A stretch of DNA of 47,705 nucleotides from UBA1412 sp964609795. GTDB lineage: Bacteria; Verrucomicrobiota; Verrucomicrobiia; Limisphaerales; UBA1412. The position numbers were made by a program, and so were the translations under genes. Location: assembly GCA_964609795.1 (NCBI GenBank), contig CAZSTC010000011.1, forward strand, positions 1 to 47,705. Direction: 5' to 3'. The stretch's first letter is position 1; each line of letters starts with the position of its first letter. The notes beneath the pieces are model-generated. The model was not told the origin of the DNA, searched no databases, and saw only the letters and a list, made by a program, of their open reading frames with translations. This document shows positions 16,099-25,092 of the stretch, in pieces.

Positions 16099-17187
16099 TT
16101 ATTCATTCAAAGGCTCAGGGAAAAGAGGAGTAGCAATATAATGTTTTTTGTTCTCTACATCCAGATAGCCAATGCGGGCCTGCGTTCCCGGATATCTCTT
16201 TAAAAAATCGATTCCCTTCTTTTCTCCCAATAGGCAGATAATGGTTCCCAACGCATCACTGTAAGTGGCTTGGTTATGGATAACAGTTGCGCCAACTCTA
16301 TGAGTAAGGCCCAATCCCGTCTTCCTATCCACAATGTGGGAGTAGCGTTTCCCGTCAATAACGACAAATTGGTTTACGTCTCCGCTGGTGGAAATAGCTG
16401 CATTCTTGAGAAAAATTACATAAGTTCCGGCGTCTGGATCTTCGCTGGATTCGGTTAGAGTTTCAATTTGTATTCTCCATCCATTCTTTCCAGGCGGCGG
16501 AGCACTGACGGCAATATCCCCACTGGCAGCCACTAATGCACTTTCGACACCGTATTCTTTTAGAGTTTCTAAAGCGCAGTCCGAAGCAAAGCCCTTACCT
16601 ATGCCACCTAAATCCAACAACATTCCAGTTTGTCGGAGTACTCCGGATTGCCTACTTTTGTTGAGGATCAGCTTTTGATAACCACAACGAGATTGTGCTT
16701 CGGCTATTTCTTCGGGAGTGGGCAACTGTTGCATTTTTCTTGTAGTGCGCCAGAGTTGAGTCAGGGGGCCCAGAGTGGGATCAAAAGCACCTCGTGTTTC
16801 TCTAGCAAGCTCTTTTGATATCCAGAGGACTTTAAAGAGTTCATCGCTAAGGGGAATCTCTGAACCAGTTGGCGCTGAAACAAAGTGATTTAACTCACTA
16901 TCAGGATCGTAATCGCTTAAGATCTTGTTTAATTTTGCAATGCGTCCAAAAGCAGCCTCAGCTGCCTGATTAGCCAAGTTTTCATTTTCGTGATAAAGAA
17001 CGATGCTGAAAATGACACCCATGTGTGGCTCAGTATATTCGAATCGTTCTAATTTTAATTGCTGACTCCCAATGGCAGATGCTTTCTCGTGACTAACCTC
17101 CTGGGAGGGATGTTTACAAGAAGAAAGGATGATGGCAAAAACGCAAATACCCAAGCAACACTTCAAACTTCTAAAGATAAGTTTCAT
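16099..17187 (-). CDS. apbE: FAD:protein FMN transferase, lipoprotein (ApbE)
   Basis: A 362-residue ApbE-family flavinyltransferase, which attaches FMN to Thr of exported or membrane proteins such as Nqr/Rnf subunits. From the ATG at 17187 it begins with a lipoprotein signal peptide whose lipobox is ILSSC (C24), so it is a periplasmic lipoprotein. An in-frame upstream start at 17241 would bury this signal. Conserved motifs are GAFDPTLGPL, LDLGGIGKGFASD, and TYSDALGT near the end with the Mg-binding Asp. It starts 1 nt after the queD stop. No Nqr or Rnf genes are visible here. Confidence 0.92.
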   Translation of the reverse strand: MKLIFRSLKCCLGICVFAIILSSCKHPSQEVSHEKASAIGSQQLKLERFEYTEPHMGVIFSIVLYHENENLANQAAEAAFGRIAKLNKILSDYDPDSELNHFVSAPTGSEIPLSDELFKVLWISKELARETRGAFDPTLGPLTQLWRTTRKMQQLPTPEEIAEAQSRCGYQKLILNKSRQSGVLRQTGMLLDLGGIGKGFASDCALETLKEYGVESALVAASGDIAVSAPPPGKNGWRIQIETLTESSEDPDAGTYVIFLKNAAISTSGDVNQFVVIDGKRYSHIVDRKTGLGLTHRVGATVIHNQATYSDALGTIICLLGEKKGIDFLKRYPGTQARIGYLDVENKKHYIATPLFPEPLNE

Positions 17188-17188
17188 A

Positions 17189-17545
17189 TTAACCACGGTA
17201 AGAGCAACATGACGTCGCCGTTTCAGAGATAATAATTTCATTCAAAAGGGGGAGTTCTGGTTTCAATCGTTCCCATATCCACCGGGCAATATTTTCACTG
17301 GTTGGGTTTTCCAGCCCGTGTATTTCATTAAGATAGCTATGGTCCAGAATTTCTAAAATAGGCAGCAACGGATTTTTTATAGCTCCAAAATCCATCACCC
17401 AACCTTGCTCTTCGTCTGCATTACCCATAATAATGATTTCCAAACGGTAACTGTGTCCGTGCAGGCGTCCGCATTTGTGTCCTTGAGGAACGTTAGGTAG
17501 TTGATGGGCTGCTTCAAATGTAAAAATTTTGCTTAGCTTATGCAT
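17189..17545 (-). CDS. queD: 6-carboxy-5,6,7,8-tetrahydropterin synthase (QueD)
   Basis: A 118-residue T-fold enzyme for queuosine (7-deazaguanine) synthesis, converting 7,8-dihydroneopterin triphosphate to carboxytetrahydropterin. Zinc ligands are H14 (FEAAHQLP) and H29/H31 (CGRLHGHSY), with catalytic C25. The catalytic Asp-His motif is ILDHSYLNE, and the C-terminal Glu lies in IIISETATS. Its first 8 bp overlap the end of the LuxC-like gene. QueG, the last enzyme of the pathway, is encoded about 5 kb away at 22292. Confidence 0.93.
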   Translation of the reverse strand: MHKLSKIFTFEAAHQLPNVPQGHKCGRLHGHSYRLEIIIMGNADEEQGWVMDFGAIKNPLLPILEILDHSYLNEIHGLENPTSENIARWIWERLKPELPLLNEIIISETATSCCSYRG

Positions 17546-18887
17546 TATAAGTTCTTTCCCAAAATGATTTGTAGGTGAGTTCGTCGAGGCCGGCCATACC
17601 TCCTTCGCGAAAAACGCAGGGTCGATGCATGACTCCGGCTGAGCAAATCCGAGGGACTCCCCAAAAAGCCAATTGCCGTGCAGCAGGAGCAGATTCTTCT
17701 GGGGTAAGAGCTAGGCCCACACAGCCAATCTTGCTACGATGTGGCTCTAAAACGTGGAGAAGTTCCTCAAGCGTGGAGACGGGTTTAACAAAGACAAAAC
17801 GATTTCCAAGAGTGATAGCGAACTGAGGGTCGATGTCAAAAATAACACTGCAGCCCGGGGAAACGGCACTCCCATTTTCAAAAACCAATGTATCAGGGCT
17901 TAATTTGGCCCGCATTTGATAAGCGTTGCGATAGAGGTTAATTTGCCTAATGCTATCTTCATTGTAGTGAGCCTGGGGAAATTCCACATTTAAATCCGAG
18001 AGTTCGTCTAATAGCAATTCAGCGATCTTTTCGGCGTCATGTTCATTTCTGTCTTGAACGAAAATAACATGGGGAGCATGGGGGTAGAGCTGGTCCCATG
18101 CGGTAATATCATTGGCCAAATTGCGAATCAGTCTTCCCAAGCCGTTTTGTCTGATATAATCCCTACTTATCCATACAAATCCAAAATTTCGATCTTGCTT
18201 GAGAGGTGCCCGTAAATTGTAATCCCAGGTTCGAAAATATTCGCATCCACCTACCAACGCATCCTGATGAGGAGCCATGAGTGACTCGTCTATTACTTCA
18301 ATGCAGGCAGCCGCTTTACTATCGATCTGATAAACGGAATGGGCAAAAAGTCGTGCAACATCTAATGTTTCTCGCGAGCACACAACCCATTGGCTCGTTT
18401 TCGCCAGCAAGCACTTTACCATAAAGATAATCAGTTGGGAGGGAACACTCTGCTGGTAATGCGCTCCCACCAGACGAAAACTGAAATGATGAGAAGAATG
18501 GGCTGGAGCTTCCTCACTCTGTAAATGGCGTTGCCACCCGTCTAAAGCATTTTCATTACCGAGCTCGATTCGAAGAAGCTGGTAAACGCGCTCACGCGAT
18601 AGAGTCCGAAACACTTCGTCTAATCCGTGAGAAAATATCTCTCTAGAAAAACGGATTTCTCCACCGCAATGTTTCAAAAGTTCACAGCGATAGGGAAACA
18701 TATCGTCCATCCAAAGCTTGGCCAGTTGTTCAACTAGCGAAACCTGCTGCTCTATAGTGCGAGGATGAAGAAAGGATGTGGCGTTGCGCTGCAACGCGTC
18801 AATGGCTTCCAAGACCATGTTGGAAGATAGAGTTGCTTCTGGTGGCATATCACATAGAAAATAATTTGGTCTTTGCTCGTAGTGCAT
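17538..18887 (-). CDS. LuxC-like acyl-CoA reductase homologue, catalytic Cys apparently missing
   Basis: A 449-residue protein resembling LuxC-type acyl-CoA reductases (aldehyde-dehydrogenase fold, PF05893). Resemblance lies in the nucleotide-binding-like middle (VGAHYQQSVPSQLIIFMVKC), DITAWDQLYPHAPHVIFVQ, and the C-terminus LAFWGVPRICSAGVMHRP. In active LuxC proteins the segment after DQ normally reads like xxCxSPQ. Here it is DQLYPHAPH, with Pro269 at the Cys position. It may be inactive, use another residue, or have a new role. No LuxD/E or wax-ester genes are near. It is upstream of queD with overlapping ends. Family assignment is moderate. Confidence 0.6.
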   Translation of the reverse strand: MHYEQRPNYFLCDMPPEATLSSNMVLEAIDALQRNATSFLHPRTIEQQVSLVEQLAKLWMDDMFPYRCELLKHCGGEIRFSREIFSHGLDEVFRTLSRERVYQLLRIELGNENALDGWQRHLQSEEAPAHSSHHFSFRLVGAHYQQSVPSQLIIFMVKCLLAKTSQWVVCSRETLDVARLFAHSVYQIDSKAAACIEVIDESLMAPHQDALVGGCEYFRTWDYNLRAPLKQDRNFGFVWISRDYIRQNGLGRLIRNLANDITAWDQLYPHAPHVIFVQDRNEHDAEKIAELLLDELSDLNVEFPQAHYNEDSIRQINLYRNAYQMRAKLSPDTLVFENGSAVSPGCSVIFDIDPQFAITLGNRFVFVKPVSTLEELLHVLEPHRSKIGCVGLALTPEESAPAARQLAFWGVPRICSAGVMHRPCVFREGGMAGLDELTYKSFWERTYNA

Positions 18888-18917
18888 AGAATTGCCCCAT
18901 AGTTTAACTTATTTGAT

Positions 18918-20000
18918 TTACTTTAAAGTCCCAGGATCAGGAAGGAAAAAATCGAAATCCTTTTCTCTATTACAGATCAGTTTTCCATCCGCCAGTTTCA
19001 GCTCAGCAACTTGAATGGAAGAGCGTCGTTGAGCATAAGGAAGTACTCCATTTTGATCCAGCTTTCCGGCAAGATGCTTTTCGCGCCCAGGGTGTGTGAA
19101 ATAAAAAACATAGGCTTTTTCTTCATTTCCATTGCGGTCCTTTACAACAAGGACATCACCATGAGCTCCTGAAGGCTTGTCGTCAGTTCGCTTGCTGGGT
19201 TCATCCAGAATGAGCCCTTGTTTATCCCAGGTTTTACAGTCCTCAGACCGGTAAACTCTCATTCCGTGCCATTCATCGGTTAGCATCCAGTAGGATTCTT
19301 GGAATCTGAAAACTTTTGGCCCCTCGTGGCCAGATCCTCCAATGGCAGGATTTTTTTCTATTTTCCAAGAAAAAAGATCCTCGCTTTCAGCCGTCATGGT
19401 AACACTTCCTCTGCTTTCATCTTTATACCAAATCCTCCATTTTCCGTCCTGCATTTGGCACAAAGTAGCATCAATAACGCTGGGAGAGTCAATTTGAATG
19501 AATCCGTAAAAATTCCAATCCCATAGGTTGGTGGAGGTATAGTGGGCCAGTTTTTTTTCCCCGCCCCAGTGGCTGTAAGCACCTTGAATATAAGCAACGA
19601 AAAGATGATATTTTCCCTGATGATATACGACATCCGGAGCCCAAAACGTGTTCCTTCCCGGCTCAATATTGAGATCCAAAGCGCCACGATAGACCCAGGT
19701 TTTTCCGTTATCTTTTGAGGAAGCTACGCCGATGTCGCACCCATAGCAGTAGGCTACATCTGGAACCTCCTGGTTGGCGCGGCGGGCTGTATAGAGCATC
19801 CACCAGCTTTTTTCTTCTTGGTTCCAAATAAGTGCAGGGTCTGCCGCTCCATCGTACATGGGATCTCTATAGAGGGGAGATGGAGCCTGAGTGAAAGAAT
19901 CCGCACCCTGAGTATTGCCCAAAAGAAGCATTAAAGACAGAAGGCTGAACACTAAAAGAGTTCTGCCGATATTTAATTTGAATTCTTTCACAACACTCAT
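18918..20000 (-). CDS. Secreted GH43/GH117-like five-bladed beta-propeller glycosidase
   Basis: A 360-residue exported protein. A signal peptide of about 32 residues (LLVFSLLSLMLLLGNTQGA) is followed by a five-bladed propeller of the GH43/GH32/GH117 type. The acidic residues expected in these folds are visible: D54 in GAADPALIW, D122 in FWAPDVVYHQGKYHLF, D177 in SVIDATL, and E226 in GSGHEGPKVF. This suggests hydrolysis of plant- or algal-type polysaccharide side chains, a source of deoxy-sugars or pentoses. Specific substrate not assignable. It is followed 30 bp later by the LuxC-like gene on the same strand. Confidence 0.75.
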   Translation of the reverse strand: MSVVKEFKLNIGRTLLVFSLLSLMLLLGNTQGADSFTQAPSPLYRDPMYDGAADPALIWNQEEKSWWMLYTARRANQEVPDVAYCYGCDIGVASSKDNGKTWVYRGALDLNIEPGRNTFWAPDVVYHQGKYHLFVAYIQGAYSHWGGEKKLAHYTSTNLWDWNFYGFIQIDSPSVIDATLCQMQDGKWRIWYKDESRGSVTMTAESEDLFSWKIEKNPAIGGSGHEGPKVFRFQESYWMLTDEWHGMRVYRSEDCKTWDKQGLILDEPSKRTDDKPSGAHGDVLVVKDRNGNEEKAYVFYFTHPGREKHLAGKLDQNGVLPYAQRRSSIQVAELKLADGKLICNREKDFDFFLPDPGTLK

Positions 20001-20084
20001 TCCCGCACATTCTTCCTGATTGAGAAGCTCAGGGAGAATATAGCAGATATTGCTGAATAAGAAAGCTCAGAAATTATAAGAAAC

Positions 20085-20112
20085 TCTGCATGTAACAAAG
20101 AAAAAATGCAGA
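20085..20112. other. Inverted repeat upstream of the GH43-like gene
   Basis: TCTGCAT (20085-20091) and ATGCAGA (20106-20112) form a perfect 7-bp inverted repeat with a 14-nt A-rich loop. It lies between the small secreted protein gene and the GH43-like gene. It could be a weak terminator for the former or an operator for the latter. Confidence 0.4.
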
Positions 20113-20154
20113 TTGAATAGCAGTCTCTTTAGCCCAGAAAACGAATATTATTGC

Positions 20155-20652
20155 CTAATGCTCTGACTCGGCTTTAGGTTTCATATCCCAAAGAAAAGAA
20201 CAGTACTCCTGCAAGTTTGTTTCTCCATCTCGTATAATAACTCTCCATGCATTAATACCTTCAATTTTCAAGAATGTTTCTTCTGGAATGTTGACTTTTT
20301 TCCATTTGCTCCAAATCGATTTTTTTGGAGTGAGTTTCTCAGTGACGGCAAACGTATTTTCGCCCTGTTTCGAACCACGGACTTCTATAACGATATTTAA
20401 ATCATCAATATCTGAAAGAGTGTTTCTCCATAGAACATCGAACCGAACAGTAGAGCATTTTTCTGGATTAGCTTTTAAGAGGGCTTGGTATCGATCGCGC
20501 TCGAATAAACTGGGGCTGAGGGCATGACGTCCTTCTTTGTCTAAATAATGAGGGAGGACTTTGAAGATTTTCACCGAGCCTGCATTCGCTGGTAGAACAC
20601 AAAACAAGGTCATCACGAGCATCACACAAAGTCGGCAAAAAATTGTTTTCAT
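20155..20652 (-). CDS. Small secreted protein, unknown function
   Basis: A 165-residue protein with a clear signal peptide (cleavage likely after VLPANA, about residue 24). The mature part is a predicted beta-sandwich-like sequence with strands such as VRFDVLWRN and DDLNIVIEVRGS, and ends with EYCSFLWDMKPKAESEH. I do not recognise the family. The gene starts 14 bp after pyrF on the same strand, so it is probably cotranscribed, although a functional link is not evident. Confidence 0.7.
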   Translation of the reverse strand: MKTIFCRLCVMLVMTLFCVLPANAGSVKIFKVLPHYLDKEGRHALSPSLFERDRYQALLKANPEKCSTVRFDVLWRNTLSDIDDLNIVIEVRGSKQGENTFAVTEKLTPKKSIWSKWKKVNIPEETFLKIEGINAWRVIIRDGETNLQEYCSFLWDMKPKAESEH

Positions 20653-20666
20653 AACTTTCCAACTTG

Positions 20667-21404
20667 TTAAGCGACTGTCGTATTAAAGACGGCTTCAATC
20701 TGTTGCTGTATTTCCTCAGCAGCCATCCTGGGGTCTGCTGCAGAGCGGATCGGACGGCCAACAACGACATAATCGGCACCATTAAAAAACGCATCCTGTA
20801 CAGTAACTACGCGTTTTTGATCATCCTTTGCCCATACGTTGGAAGCAGGCCGAATTCCCGGTGTTATTACCAGAAGTTTTTCATCCAGGTTTTCACGCAA
20901 TTCTCTTACTTCCAAGCCGCTGGATATTACTCCATCGCATCCTAAAGTCAATGCCCGACGAGCCCTTGATATTACTAATTGCTGAACATCGCAATTAAAA
21001 CCAAGGTCTTTCATATCCCCTTTATCCAAACTGGTCAGTACTGTTACCGCCAAGATTTTTGTATCCCCTTTGACAGAAGCCGCGGCACTCATGATATCGT
21101 CGTTGCCGTGAACTGTCGCAAAAGTGACATTGCGAATCTGTAGCTGTTCGACCGCATTTTTTACGGTTTCTGGCACATCGAAAAATTTCAAATCTACAAA
21201 TATTTTCTTCTGCAGATTTTGAAGCTTCTCAACGATCTTGAAATATCCACCGGTCATAAACAACTGTAACCCCAGCTTGTAAAAGCAAACCGAGTCCCCT
21301 AGTCGATCTATCATCGCCTGAGCTTCCTCGATGCTGGGCACATCCAGAGCAAAGATTAAACGTTCCCGAACCGGTATTTGTTTAGAAGATAAAAAATTTT
21401 TCAT
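20667..21404 (-). CDS. pyrF: Orotidine 5'-phosphate decarboxylase
   Basis: A 245-residue TIM-barrel enzyme catalysing the last step of UMP synthesis. Active-site motifs are IFALDVPS, FVDLKFFDVPETVKNA (the Asp/Lys charge network), VTVLTSLDKGDMKDLG, LLVITPGIRP and YVVVGRPIRSAADP. Length is normal. Its ATG overlaps the TGA of the upstream cytochrome gene (ATGA), so translation is likely coupled, an unusual pairing of pyrimidine synthesis with an exported haem protein. Confidence 0.95.
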   Translation of the reverse strand: MKNFLSSKQIPVRERLIFALDVPSIEEAQAMIDRLGDSVCFYKLGLQLFMTGGYFKIVEKLQNLQKKIFVDLKFFDVPETVKNAVEQLQIRNVTFATVHGNDDIMSAAASVKGDTKILAVTVLTSLDKGDMKDLGFNCDVQQLVISRARRALTLGCDGVISSGLEVRELRENLDEKLLVITPGIRPASNVWAKDDQKRVVTVQDAFFNGADYVVVGRPIRSAADPRMAAEEIQQQIEAVFNTTVA

Positions 21405-22201
21405 TCGTAATGGTCATCCATGGTATGACAAGGGGTGCAATTCATCTTTGTGCTTACCTTAATGCCTTCTCCTTTTTGACCATGGCAATCGATGCACCTT
21501 TGATGCTCCTTATTCTGCAGATTATTATTCACAGTCGCATTATCCGCATAACGATTCAGAATGTTTACAGCCATAGCCGCAATGTCTGCAGTGAGTCTTT
21601 TGCATCTATCACTCCTAAAATCCGAAAAAGGAGACTGCCCAGATCTGCGGCACCATGCTGTTTGGGAAACATGGCAAAGTACTGAGCGGGATATAGCTTG
21701 AGTCATGGGTTCAAATTTTGAATTTTCAGGTTTAAATACGGGAAGTTTAGCCGACTCGTAGAAACTGCAGAGCTCCGCCAGAAGAGCATCGACCGTAGAT
21801 CTCTCTTTGATGAATAGACCAAATGCGGCACCAGCGCCGTTGAGGGCACCGCACAAGGAGCCTTGGCCTCCCAAACCACCGTGTCCATACTTCATCATGT
21901 GGCAAGGAAAATCCCGAAGTGCTTTGCTTAAGAATGGATTGGAATCCACTACGGCTTCAGCCATGGAACTGCAAATAGATTTGAACGAGGCATACATGCA
22001 GCTACCTTCTGGATAGAGCTCATAAGCACGGGCTGCAACCTTCTCGGGGTCCAGTTTGACATGCTTCCACTCAACATGTTCACTTTCATTATTTGCACCT
22101 TGATCAGGTGATCCCGCTTTGACCATAAATTTGCCGCTTAAATATGCACCTGCAACAAGCCCTGCCGCTCCAATAACTTTTCTACGTGATATTTTCTTCA
22201 T
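21401..22201 (-). CDS. Tat-exported split-Soret-type cytochrome c (C_GCAxxG_C_C family)
   Basis: A 266-residue exported haem protein from the ATG at 22201; the frame extends to a TTG at 22213. It has a twin-arginine signal (ISRRKVIGAAGLVAGAY). The central domain has spaced cysteines, C68 in PEGSCMYASF, C77, C100 in DFPCHMMKYGHGG and C117 in GSLCGALNGAGAAF, matching the C_GCAxxG_C_C pattern of split-Soret cytochromes. Two CXXCH haem sites lie at the C-terminus (C236-H240 and C255-H259). Likely a periplasmic electron-transfer protein; partner unknown. There is 90 bp between its start and the queG stop. Confidence 0.85.
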   Translation of the reverse strand: MKKISRRKVIGAAGLVAGAYLSGKFMVKAGSPDQGANNESEHVEWKHVKLDPEKVAARAYELYPEGSCMYASFKSICSSMAEAVVDSNPFLSKALRDFPCHMMKYGHGGLGGQGSLCGALNGAGAAFGLFIKERSTVDALLAELCSFYESAKLPVFKPENSKFEPMTQAISRSVLCHVSQTAWCRRSGQSPFSDFRSDRCKRLTADIAAMAVNILNRYADNATVNNNLQNKEHQRCIDCHGQKGEGIKVSTKMNCTPCHTMDDHYE

Positions 22202-22291
22202 ACGATCGCACAATTCCTAAGAGGAAGTGTCAAACTTCGTGTAGGATAGCACGGATTGATGTTTTTGCCAGTCCCTAATTCAGAGAATTGT

Positions 22292-23233
22292 CTATTCGAT
22301 GGGGAGGTTCAGTCCATTTTTTTGGGCTATCAGCATGTTTCGCAGGAGCCCATCTTGTTTTGCCCTCAGAAGGGGACTTGAAGCAAAATTTTTTTTGAAA
22401 CTGGCGTCATCCATTTGCTCCAGTTTTTTTGTGGAAAGAGGAAGTTCAGAAATGTGCGATGTAGGGGCATTTCGGGGAGATACCACCTTATTCCAAGGGC
22501 ACGCTTCTAAACAGCGGTCACAGCCAAAAAACCTTGTTTCCATTGCGGAGTGATACTCCTTTGGAATATCTTTTCTATTCTCTATCGTCATGTAAGAAAG
22601 ACATTTTCGAGAATCCAATACCCATGGGGCAGTAAGCGCCCCGGTAGGGCACGCATCCAAGCATTTTTGACAACTTCCACATAAGTTTTTTTCAGGTGGA
22701 TCTGCTTCTATCTCCAAAGTGGTCAGTATTTCTGCCAAAAAAAACCAGTTCCCCAGTTTTTTACTTATGAGGTTGTTATGCTTTCCAATAAAGCCAATTC
22801 CGGCTCGTTGTGACAGGTCGCGTTCAAGTATGGCTCCTGTGTCCAAAAAAAAGAGTGATCTTGCTGCCGGCGAGGTAAGGGAATTGACGAACCCAGTCAG
22901 TTGCTCAAGAGTCGGTTTAAGAGTTTTGTGATAATCCGGAATTCTTGCATATCGGGCTACACAAAATTCTATAGAGTCTTCCTGAGCTTCTCCTTCATAA
23001 TAGCTTTTTGCCAAGCAAATGATGGTTTTTACTCCAGGTAGTATTTTTTCGGGGTTTAACCTGAGCTCAACACTTCTCTCCCGTGCTATCCATTCCATTT
23101 CTGCATGGAACGAATTATCGAGCCAAGATAGAAAATGTTTTCCTGTTTCCGGCGGGGCTGATGTTGTGAACCGGCAATCGTCAAAACCGAGGCTCTGGGC
23201 CTGAGACCTGATTTTCTCCTTTATCTCTTGCAC
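22292..23233 (-). CDS. queG: Epoxyqueuosine reductase (QueG)
   Basis: A 313-residue cobalamin- and [4Fe-4S]-dependent enzyme that reduces epoxyqueuosine in tRNA to queuosine. The N-terminal B12-binding domain includes the family stretch AEMEWIARER. Two ferredoxin-type clusters are encoded by CGSCQKCLDACPTGAL and CDRCLEACPW. RKCLSYMTIENR is also characteristic. The start lies 53 bp inside the 3' end of aroK, an unusually long overlap, but later starts would remove conserved N-terminal sequence. Complements QueD in this window. Confidence 0.93.
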   Translation of the reverse strand: MQEIKEKIRSQAQSLGFDDCRFTTSAPPETGKHFLSWLDNSFHAEMEWIARERSVELRLNPEKILPGVKTIICLAKSYYEGEAQEDSIEFCVARYARIPDYHKTLKPTLEQLTGFVNSLTSPAARSLFFLDTGAILERDLSQRAGIGFIGKHNNLISKKLGNWFFLAEILTTLEIEADPPEKNLCGSCQKCLDACPTGALTAPWVLDSRKCLSYMTIENRKDIPKEYHSAMETRFFGCDRCLEACPWNKVVSPRNAPTSHISELPLSTKKLEQMDDASFKKNFASSPLLRAKQDGLLRNMLIAQKNGLNLPIE

Positions 23234-23786
23234 AGGATGTTATGCGGGATTGAGAATAATTTAATAAAATTTGAAAAACAATCTGACTGACGGAGCGTCC
23301 TTGCGTCATCACTTCCATGTCGGCAGTCCGATAAACAGGCAGGCGCTTTTCAAGTAAAAGTTGAATTTGTTCTAGCGGATTATTTGTTTGCAGCAAAGGT
23401 CGATTATTGTTGTGCTTAACTCTCTCGTATATGAGCTCCGGAGGTAGACAGAGATGAACAATAAACGAATTTTTTCTGAGAATTTTCAGATACTCAGAAT
23501 TTGCACCTAGACCACCACCGGTAGCAATGACTGAGTTTTTTAAGTGGGGGAGTACGTTTAGAACCAGTTTATTTTCCAGGGAGCGAAAGCCTTTTTCTCC
23601 ATGATTCTTGAATATGTCAGGAATAGAGCAGCCAACTTGCTCGCATATGGCCTGGTCTGTATCAAAAAAATCATAGTATAGTGCAGCGGCCAAAGAGCGC
23701 CCACAGGTGCTCTTACCGACCCCCATAAAACCAATGAGGGCGACATTCGAAAAAGTACGCCGTTCTAAATCCGTCTGTTCCATCAA
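23181..23786 (-). CDS. aroK: Shikimate kinase
   Basis: A 201-residue P-loop kinase phosphorylating shikimate in the chorismate pathway. Walker A is GFMGVGKSTCGR. Shikimate-binding motifs are FFDTDQAI (Asp pair), FRSLENKLV and VIATGGGLGAN, and the lid region holds NNRPLLQ. About 25 residues longer at the C-terminus than compact AroK, because the end overlaps queG by 53 bp. It starts immediately after the pdxA stop codon (0-1 bp). Confidence 0.93.
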   Translation of the reverse strand: MMEQTDLERRTFSNVALIGFMGVGKSTCGRSLAAALYYDFFDTDQAICEQVGCSIPDIFKNHGEKGFRSLENKLVLNVLPHLKNSVIATGGGLGANSEYLKILRKNSFIVHLCLPPELIYERVKHNNNRPLLQTNNPLEQIQLLLEKRLPVYRTADMEVMTQGRSVSQIVFQILLNYSQSRITSCARDKGENQVSGPEPRF

Positions 23787-24731
23787 TTACTCAGAATTCA
23801 ATTTTTTGGCCAATGCAATAGCTGCCAGCATGGAATATGGAGATGCTATGCCTTTCCCCGCAATATCAAAAGCCGTTCCATGATCGGGAGAAACACGCGT
23901 GAATGGCAAGCCTAAAGTCCAGTTAACACCTGAATCAAACGCAACCATTTTTAAAGCTGGAAGTGCTTGATCATGATACATGGAGACGACAGCATCCAAT
24001 TCACCCTGCCATGCTTTTTTAAGGAGAACATCTGCAGAAATGGGCCCTAAAACCTCTAGCCCGTCACGAAGGCAATTGTGAATCGCCGGTTCTATGAAGA
24101 GCGCTTCTTCATTACCCATTTTACCTCCTTCGCCACAATGCGGGTTGAAGCCAGAAACACCGACTCTGCATCGTTCGAGTTTCAGCCGTTTACAGGCGTC
24201 AGAAGCAAGGCGTATAGCGTTTTCTATTTTGAAAACAGTAAGAGAAGCTGCTACCTGAGAAAGGGGAAGATGTGTTGTTGCCAAGGAGATTCGAAGCCAC
24301 TCACCTTTGGGACCAGTGCCCAGAAGCATCATAACTGGATGGGGTATTTTAGAATATTCCGCAAGAAATTCGGTTTGACCGGTAAAGTTATCGTAACCCG
24401 CACGGATAATCTCCTCTTTGCTGATCGGAGCGGTGACTAAGGCTGTCGCTTTACCGGAGAGACAGGCGGCGGCTCCTGCCTCAATCCAGGAAATTGCGTT
24501 GAGGGCAAGGGAGTCTCCCAAACAAACGGAAGAATCTTCCATAGTGACGTGATTCAGGGGGCAGCCGATACCGAGCTTATCGTTCAGTTCTTCCAAAAGA
24601 AAGGGGTTGCCGTAGATTGTATATTCCCAGTTGTCCTTCTCTTTTAGTAGGGCGGCGAGTGCTTTAAGAGTGATCTCAGGACCCACGCCGCGAGGATCTC
24701 CCATTGATATGGCCAGTCGTTTTGGTTTCAT
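23787..24731 (-). CDS. pdxA: 4-hydroxythreonine-4-phosphate dehydrogenase (PdxA)
   Basis: A 314-residue NAD-dependent enzyme of DXP-dependent pyridoxal phosphate synthesis. Motifs are the N-terminal ISMGDPRGVGPEI, VTAPISKE, FTGQTEFLAEY, the metal-site VSMYHDQALPALK, and SPDHGTAFDIAGKG at the C-terminus. Length is slightly under the usual 325-330. First gene of a pdxA-aroK-queG run. It is divergent from nrdJ across a 361-bp region. Confidence 0.94.
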   Translation of the reverse strand: MKPKRLAISMGDPRGVGPEITLKALAALLKEKDNWEYTIYGNPFLLEELNDKLGIGCPLNHVTMEDSSVCLGDSLALNAISWIEAGAAACLSGKATALVTAPISKEEIIRAGYDNFTGQTEFLAEYSKIPHPVMMLLGTGPKGEWLRISLATTHLPLSQVAASLTVFKIENAIRLASDACKRLKLERCRVGVSGFNPHCGEGGKMGNEEALFIEPAIHNCLRDGLEVLGPISADVLLKKAWQGELDAVVSMYHDQALPALKMVAFDSGVNWTLGLPFTRVSPDHGTAFDIAGKGIASPYSMLAAIALAKKLNSE

Positions 24732-25092
24732 GCTCCGAAAAGGTCACGCCTGCATAAACAATGTAGATATAATTTCATTACATCCCCACACAGAATGTTA
24801 TTGGCATTTGTCAACCTCACAAATGGAATTATACAGCGGAGAGAGTCTTCAAGGCAACGTATTCCCAGTGTGTAGACGGATGCAATAATAACTACTCCAT
24901 CAGTCATTTTTTTAGAGGAGCTTTATAGAGAAGGCATTATCCCCGGTGGCGTTTTTTATCGAAAAACGGCTTTGAATCTCCTGAATATAGTTGTATCTTT
25001 TTCTACAGCACTACAGGTTGTAGCTTTAGAATATTGGCTAGTTTTTCCATCACTGTGTGCTGAGCAGCAAAAGAACGTAAAAAATCAGCTTT
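24732..25092. promoter_or_regulatory. Divergent intergenic region, pdxA / nrdJ
   Basis: No convincing gene is present in these 361 bases. It must contain the promoters of pdxA (minus) and nrdJ (plus). It holds a hairpin CGTTTTT (24950-24956) / AAAAACG (24962-24968) and a shorter inverted repeat CTACA (25003-25007) / TGTAG (25019-25023). I see no NrdR-box pair and no cobalamin riboswitch. Confidence 0.5.

Noticed and set aside
24732..25092. Cobalamin riboswitch or NrdR boxes upstream of nrdJ
   Set aside because: No B12-box-like motif and no paired NrdR-type palindromes could be recognised; only small hairpins are present.
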